From: Amaranthus tricolor
Taxonomy: Eukaryota; Streptophyta; Magnoliopsida; Caryophyllales; Amaranthaceae
Direction of reading: 5' to 3'
Length of the DNA: 64,000 nt
Assembly (NCBI RefSeq): GCF_026212465.1
Contig: NC_080058.1
Location: 2,488,501 to 2,552,500 of the forward strand
Shown: positions 57,416-64,000 of the stretch, in pieces
How the letters are laid out: each line of letters opens with the position of its first letter
Numbering within the stretch: position 1 is the first letter of the stretch
The notes under the pieces: model-generated
What the model was told of the DNA's origin: nothing
Databases searched by the model: none
What the model saw: only the letters and a program-made list of their open reading frames with translations
Program-made: the position numbers and the translations under genes

Positions 57416-58604
57416 AGTAGGAAGTTAGGAACTATCAATATAAATTAAAATTTAAGTCTTAGGTGTGTCGATGATAGTAACAATACACAAAAAATTTAAT
57501 GTTATCTTCAGAGCAATGAAATAATTTTTTTTTTATTTGAGAATAGGATATATAATCTCTCAGGCATGAGGGAGAAGCATTAATCATTTTTGTAGGTTGT
57601 GGAAATATAAAACTCTTGTCACGGGATTAAATGAAAAAGCACTTAATCACTAAGTTAATGCATTATTCTTCATATTAAACTAAATTCAAATGAAATTATT
57701 GCGTTGAATATACATGAGTGTTTATTGAAAATTTGAAAGTAAATTACATCAATCTGAATTAAAAAACAAATTTAGTAATAAACTTATATTACTCACTAAC
57801 ACAAAATTAACCATCCTAAATATATTTTCTTTTGTTATATATACCACACTTTAGATATTCTAAGATCGTTTTAAGAGTTATGCCTTTTGGTTTATATCTT
57901 AATAAGTTTCTTTTTAAACAATTAAACTTCAAGTTAATATCTTTGTAGATTTAAATAAATATGCACATCATAACATTTTCATAATGTTTCTAAACTTACA
58001 TAATAGGAAAAGAAATAGAGTCACTTAAATACATGTAGGTATATTGTGTGTTGCATAAATTATATAACAAAAGTATCTTGCAAAAGAATCAAAGAATACA
58101 TGTTATTGGGTCTTTTATAATTATATACAAGGTAAAACATTTTGTAAAAAGTCATTAGAAAAATAGTAATTTTTGTATTATTATTTTTGTATCAGATACA
58201 TCCGTAAGATGTATCTTTCGATGAACAACTAAAACTTCTTCGTCCATAACAATCAAAAACTTTTATTTAATTGTTTATTATATTGTCTTTTTCTTTAGTC
58301 TCTTTAAAGACTTTTTGCCTATTATTTTCCTTAGTTATTTATGTGATACCATAATAATTAAGAACTTCCCCTTGCATCGTTGATTTGGTTTTGCATCATA
58401 TGCTTTTTTATCCGTTTCATTGAATTTGTTGTACTAATTTATAGCACCCCACAATTTGCTCTCCATATCTAAGCAATCAATTAAAAAAAAACAATTAAGG
58501 GAATATTTTGTGGAGAAAATTGAACATGTAAGCAATTTATCATATTGAGCTTTCGAAATTTCAGCAAATGTTTCTATAATCACATAATTCAAAGCAGCTT
58601 GTTT

Positions 58605-58800
58605 TGTATGAGACTGTCTCATAATAAGATGGATTTATTTAATTAATTCGTTTTTCTAAGTGATCACTTTAAATTTGTAAACGATCATTTTATAATTATA
58701 AGTAATTATTTAAGACTGTAAAAAATTATTACTTTAAATTTGTAAGTAATCACTTTAAATTATAAGTTATTATTTTAAGACAACAAATATACATTGGGCT
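58605..58800. repeat. GAGACTGTCTCA-type repeat with AAGTAATCA repeats
   Basis: TTTGTATGAGACTGTCTCAT leads into repeated (A)AGT(G/A)ATCACTTTAAATTTGTAA units. Related to repeats at 35565-35705, 60275-60450 and 12330-12590. Confidence 0.5.
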
Positions 58801-60274
58801 AGCCCAATAAAAATAGTCCTACCATTTTAATTTGTAAATCCAATAAATCAATGATTTGTAACATTATAATGAGTAAAAATTTTATGAAGTATGGTTTAGA
58901 CGAAAAAAGAATCAATGAGAAGCAGCCACGTGTGCAATCGATAGTTTCTTTAGATATGGTATATGATATATGATGATGATACATTATGATAGGTGAATGC
59001 AAGATATAGTGTTGCAATAAATTGTTATTTATTATACATCAATTCCATGCAAGATATTTGTGTTGTGATGCTAAAATGGAAACGATGCCATTTTCAATGA
59101 AATGGTGTTAAAGCAGTTATGAAGCAAATAAGTTAAGCAAGTTGATCTGGCTTGAAAGCCCGGTATTGTGGGCCATTAGTCGGACGTTTCTGTTTTCCAT
59201 TAAGCCTGTGTTTGGGCTTTTCATGTGGGCCCCTAAAATCATATTCCACCAGTCAATCAAAACTTATGGACCCACCGTGATAAAGGTATACACAGAGGTA
59301 GTTCGATAATTTTATTGTCACATACAAGTATTAAAAATCACGAGAAAAAAAATTGTATGAGATAGACGATGGTATAACCGTAACATGCGTCTTATATAGA
59401 AATTAAATAATTTAATAATATAAGTTATTAGTATAGAAATTTTTTATTTGACGGTGAAATGATCTCTTATAAAGGTGGCTTAAAACAACTAATTTTATAT
59501 ATTAAATTTAATTTAATTTGTTTTATATGTGTTCATTGTTATTAAAATGTTGATTCTAAACTAGGATTTACAGTTCTATAATCTAAAAATTGATTAGCAT
59601 ATTGAATTGTAAGTAGAATGGTGAATTTAGTAGGATATTACAATATTATTTGGACTAAGATTTAGAATAATAGGATTATTACACGATTATGATCAAACAA
59701 TTTTACATTATAATCCAATAAACTTAATCACAGGCTCACAGCTACAAAATTAAATTTTTTGTGCACTATCTTCCACTAATTTCTTTCACATAATAATTAA
59801 AATGCTCCACAATTTTAATTTAAACTTTAAAATTCTTTGTCATATGGTGCTTTATACTAATTATTGAATGATTTTTTGTATACTTCATTTTATTATAAAA
59901 ATGGAATTAGAGAAACTTTAAATGACAATTTTAAACTTGTAAAATGTATAATTATGTCTAGCAAACAAAATTTTCAGCATAATTAATTAATGAAGTTTAT
60001 TTGTAGTTTCCTATAATTTAATCCTATCGATTTATCTAACTGATTTGATCCTATTTTATTATCAGTTCCTTATAAGATATATCCTAATCCAAATACCCTT
60101 CTAATGTGCTTATTAGAAGTCAAATTAACGTGCATCAAATTCTTTGAAAGCTACTTTTGTCAATTATATATGTTATATTTTGACCGAAAGAAATTCTTAT
60201 TTTTCTCCAAATATAATATAATTGAAAGCTAATGTAGGAAGTAAATTCCAATGGTTTTTCTCATTCTTTTACGG

Positions 60275-60450
60275 CAAGTCTTGTATGAGATCGTCTACTG
60301 TGAGACGGGCCTATATAAGCAGCCCAAAGTTAAACTTACATAGCAGTTAACTAAATTAAAATAGTTTTTTTCATTAAAATTTAAAAAATTTAAAATTGGG
60401 TCGGCCTTTATTAAGCCGTCTCACGGTAAGACGGTCTTAATAAAGAATTT
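60275..60450. repeat. GAGATCGTCT/GACGGTCT inverted-end repeat
   Basis: The left end TCTTGTATGAGATCGTCTAC and the right end AAGCCGTCTCACGGTAAGACG, followed by GTCTTAATAAAG, are roughly inverted. The interior is AT-rich. Likely a MITE of the same family as 35565-35705. Confidence 0.5.
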
Positions 60451-61117
60451 GTCATCTTTGAAAGCCACTTTCTTTCTCAAATTTCTTAGAAATGATTTAT
60501 TGTTTGTTTTAACACTAAAATTCCCAAAGCCCAAGTAACATAAAAATTTAGACCCCTTGATAGTTTAACTATTAATGTAATTTTTTATTTCTTGTACTTG
60601 TCAAAAATTGTCAACAAACAATTATATTTGCACCTACAAATTAAAAGTATCAGCGAAACTAAGATACAACCAAAATATCTTTATCATAAACAAAATAATT
60701 ACTAAATTTAAAGAACACATCAAGAAAACAATAAATTAAACAAAAATGGGGTATCAATTTTAGAGCAAGTGTAATCCAACTTAATAGTATAAACCCTAAT
60801 CAAACTTTTGTTTAGAAATAAGAAAAACCATTTGAAACTTGTAGGGACAGTTGGCAATAAGGCTCCTAAGATTGCTAATATTCTCTCCGTTGCCCATCCA
60901 AATGAGAGAATGATACTAGACCAAAAGCATCTTAAAATTAAATAATGGTCAAACAAAAATCATTATAATGGACGGAGAGAACTAAAAAGCACCTTTGAAG
61001 TCCCAATATCACAAAATAATGTTTATCATAATTAGATTACAAATATCAAAAGCAAGCTATAAATATTGAATTGTAAATAAATATTGTATTTTTTATGTTG
61101 ATTGTTTTTTAGTGCGC

Positions 61118-63337
61118 AAGGGAGATTGGACCTCACGCTTGGATTATAAGGTGATGTTGGGTATATAGATGCCCACCCAACACAGGCTTTTAGTACTAGT
61201 TTCAAAATGAAGAAGAAAATTGTAGAGAAGAAGGTCGAGTCCTGGGGAAAGATCATGTGGGGGAGACTCAAAGGGGATATGGTCACAACCCTGTCAAGCA
61301 AGATAAGTTTGTTGGGTTTTTCAAGTCAGTCAGAGGATGCGAATGAAATGTGGGTGAACATAGCAAAAACCATTAGAAAAGTGGCAAAAGAGACCTTCGG
61401 TTTGTCGTCGGGTAAATCAAAAGTGTTCAAAGAGTCGTGGTGATGGAACGATGAGGTGGAAAAGAAGACAAAAGATAAACAAGAGATTTAAGGAACTTAT
61501 GGCATGCACAGAAAAGGAGAATAGGATAGAAAAGAGAATGAGCTATATAGAAGCAAAGCGGGGCGGCAAAGAAAGGGGTAACAGAGGCAAAAAACTGTGG
61601 TTATGAGGACTTGTATCGGAAGGTTGACACCAAAGAAGGGGAGAAGTAGATTTTTAAGTTGGCAAGGACTAGGTCCAAGCAGCCACAAGACTTAAAGGCA
61701 GTGAAATACATCAAAAATGAGGGAGGATGAGTTCTCCTAAGACAAGAGGACATCAAAACCAAATGGCTCTAGTATTTCTCTCAGCTACTCAATGTGTCTA
61801 AGGGGCCAAAGGAGGTGGATAATCAAATTTCTGACGTCCAAAGACCATTGGAATATGGGTCAACGAGTGATATTACCACAGAAGAAGTAGGAGAAGCTCT
61901 AAAAAAGATGGGGAAGACAAAGGCAGACGGGCCAAATAACTTCCTGATTGAGGTGTGGAAGGGTTTAGGAGAAAAGAGTATTCATTGACTGACTAACCTC
62001 TTTAGTATTATTTTGAGGACACATAAGATGCCAGAAGAATGGAGAAATAGCACACTAATACCTCTGTTTAAAACAAAAGCGATGCGCAAGTATGAGGGAA
62101 CTATAGAGGTATCAAACTTCTAAGCCACACGATGAAATTGTGAGAAAGAGTGATAGAGAGGAGAATTAGACAGGAAACAGTGATTAGAGAGAACCAATTT
62201 GGTTTTATGCTAGGAAAGTCGACCATTAAGGCAATTCATGTTTTGAGGAGACTGATGGAGAAATATAGAGAGCGAAAGAAGGATCTGCATATGGTGTTCA
62301 TTGACTTGGAGAAAGCGTATGATACCATACAACGACGTGTCATCTGGGATAGCCTCAAGGCTAGAGGTATTTCTTCAGTATACATTGAGGCTATACGGAA
62401 TATGTATGACAGAGTTTCGACTAACATTCAAACACCGGTGGGGATAACATAGCCTTTTTCGGTTAAAGTTGGACTACATCAAGGATCGGTACTAAGCCCT
62501 TTCCTTTTTACTGTCATTATGGAAGACATTTCTAAATCTATTTGGGTGACGGTACCGTGGTGCATTCTATTCGCTGACGACATAGTGCTGCTATCATAAA
62601 CTAGAGAGGAGGTTAATAATAAATTGGATGAGTGGAGGGAAGCTTTAGAAGATAAAGCATTGCGCATTAATCGTATGAAGACTGAGTATTTGCGCTGTGA
62701 CTTTAGTGCGGCAGCACCGGTAGATGAACCAGAGGTGTGCATTGATGAAGCAGTTGTTAAAAGTACGACTAAGTACAAGTATTTGGGATCGATCATTCAA
62801 AGGGATGGGGAGATTGACGGAGATGTAAATCATCATATACAAGCGGGTTGGCTCAAGTGGCGAGTAGCCACCACGGTGCTATGTGATAAGAAATTCCCAA
62901 GCAAGTTAGAAGGAAAATTCTACCAGGCAGCAATCAGACCTACTCTGCTATATGGGACAAAATGTTGGCCTGTAAAGAAGATTTTTGAACATAAGATGGA
63001 AGTTAAAAAAATGCGTGTGTTGAGGTGGATGTGTAGGCACACATTGATGGATCGAGTTAGGAACCAAGAGTTTATGGACAAACTAGGAGTAGCCCCTATT
63101 TCTGGAAAAAATGCGCGAAAATAAATTGAGGTGGTTTGGACATGTGAAGAGAAAGACTTTCGCCGCCCTGTGAGGAGGGTAGAAAGCATTATAGTAGAAG
63201 GTAAGAGGAGTCGAGGAAGACCCATGAGAACTTGGGATGAGGAAATAAAAGTTGACTTATATGAGTTAAACCTCTTTGAGAACCTGACTAGGGATAGGGG
63301 TAGTTGGAGGCGCCATAACCATGTTTTTGACTATTGA
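61118..63337 (+). pseudogene. Broken RTE reverse-transcriptase ORF
   Basis: The coding region is spread over several frames. In-frame stops include TGA at 61441-61443, TAG at 62450-62452 (just before PFSVKVGLHQGS) and TAA at 62597-62599 right after FADDIVLLS; frameshifts lie between. The catalytic FADD box is intact at about 62569-62580. It cannot make a full-length protein, so this is a dead copy. Confidence 0.9.
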
Positions 63338-63599
63338 TGTCCTCTTAGATTACCGTTTAATGTTCTTGTCATCTTGCTTCTCTCGTTTATTTTATTATTA
63401 GTTTTTTGTTTTCTTTTATTTTGTAGTTGATTCTACTTATTTATTTTATTATATGCTTTTAATTTATCTTTCCTGTATAGTTACGTCTCTTTATCTTTCG
63501 AAGAACTCCTTTAGCCGCGCTCTCCTTTATAGGTATGAGTTGCCGCCATCCTTCCCTCCCTAGATCCTGTCCATAGTTTTTCTATGAGCGGATACGCTG

Positions 63600-63627
63600 G
63601 GAGGATGATGATGATGATGATGATGAT
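63600..63627 (+). repeat. (GATGAT)n 3' tail of the RTE element
   Basis: GGATGATGATGATGATGATG runs up to the target-site duplication that starts at 63628. Tail repeats of this sort mark the 3' end of RTE-type LINEs. Confidence 0.85.
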
Positions 63628-63641
63628 GTATTTTTTATGTT

Positions 63642-64000
63642 AATATTGCGTTAATTTATAAAATTTTTTAGATTATAAGGTAGATTGGAGAAAAGGAAGA
63701 AAGGTGAAAAACAAACACAAGACATTTCCTGAAATGTAATTTTTACTCTCCAACAAAGATAAAATCTAATTTCGCCAGTCTTTGAATTAATCTATAACAA
63801 ACACACTAATATACTTAATAACACTACTTTTATGATTTTTTGTTTATCATATAACGATATTTTATATTTGATATCAATGACATATTCAATTTTCAATGGA
63901 ATTAACTCATCATTATTCATTACCATCTAATAATTAATTCTATTGTACTAATTATCAAAATATAATATTATGTTGATGATGTCTAAAAATATATATACTT
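63642..64000. other. AT-rich sequence at the right edge
   Basis: No gene or repeat boundary seen. Confidence 0.5.

Larger units (their letters stand above)
55240..61085. other. Gene-poor AT-rich intergenic region
   Basis: Starts with the PIG-Y 3' region. No open frame has a recognisable product. The segment 55960-56150 has higher complexity (CCAACCGCCTTTAATAAGG), but I could not identify it. SINE and GAGAC-type repeats are annotated separately. Degenerate Stowaway-like ends (TTCTCTCCGTTGCCCATCC, ATAATGGACGGAGAGAAC) lie near 60882-60980. Confidence 0.5.
61100..63627 (+). mobile_element. RTE-clade non-LTR retrotransposon, 5'-truncated
   Basis: Flanked by GTATTTTTTATGTT at 61086-61099 and 63628-63641 (one further T also matches), an excellent target duplication. 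The + strand has the end of the endonuclease region (MPTQHRLLV), a linker region (EDANEMWVNIAKTIRKVAKE), reverse-transcriptase motifs (ENQFGFMLGKST, MVFIDLEKAYDTI, GSVLSPFLF, FADDIVL) and an RTE-type C-terminus (KRSRGRPMRTWDEEIKVDLY). It ends in (GATGAT)n, the microsatellite-like 3' end seen in RTE elements rather than poly-A. About 2.5 kb; the 5' endonuclease half is missing. Confidence 0.93.

Overview
This is nuclear DNA of a flowering plant, almost certainly a eudicot. It is AT-rich with long introns. Every recognised coding region is a typical angiosperm gene split by GT-AG introns (plus one GC-AG intron), and the spaces between are full of plant-type MITEs, SINE fragments, LINE remnants and AT microsatellites. 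Several dispersed repeats look like ones I associate with Amaranthaceae/Caryophyllales, but that placement is a weak inference.

Layout. (1) 2882-6824 (+): TRAUCO/ASH2-like SPRY protein, a subunit of H3K4 methyltransferase complexes; exon-like blocks downstream could encode an alternative C-terminus. (2) 8355-16731 (-): half-size ABCG transporter of the ABCG12/ABCG15 (wax/cutin lipid export) group, rebuilt here as 9 exons and 713 codons. It has a 5.4-kb first intron packed with transposons and an in-frame 78-nt GC-AG intron. (3) 21730-27613 (+): general transcription factor TFIIB, 7 exons, 313 aa. (4) 31180-37569 (+): a secreted protein of about 906 aa with repeated aromatic beta-propeller/tectonin-like blades, 10 exons, function unknown. 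(5) 39996-41138 (+): single-exon F-box protein with an F-box-associated C-terminal region. (6) 42111-49181 (-): Y14/RBM8A, RNA-binding core of the exon junction complex, 4 exons, 197 aa. (7) 52979-55239 (+): an 81-aa PIG-Y-like subunit of GPI-GlcNAc transferase behind a non-coding leader exon. (8) 61100-63627: a 5'-truncated, inactivated RTE-type LINE flanked by a 14-15 bp target duplication and ending in (GATGAT)n.

The genes belong to unrelated pathways (chromatin, transcription initiation, mRNA surveillance, lipid export, GPI anchors, ubiquitin ligation), as expected for plant chromosomes; nothing suggests an operon or gene cluster. TRAUCO and ABCG converge, F-box and Y14 converge, and Y14 and PIG-Y diverge.

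Mobile DNA is the most distinctive part. With boundaries readable from the sequence there are two Stowaway MITEs (TA duplications), two Tourist/Harbinger-like elements (TAA duplications), one hAT-like element (8-bp duplication with one mismatch), one 179-bp antisense L1 tail (16-bp duplication) and one RTE. There are also foldback elements, a 201-203 bp tandem repeat inside an intron, and several repeat families with two or more copies in this one window. I found no convincing tRNA, rRNA, CRISPR array or bacterial-type system.
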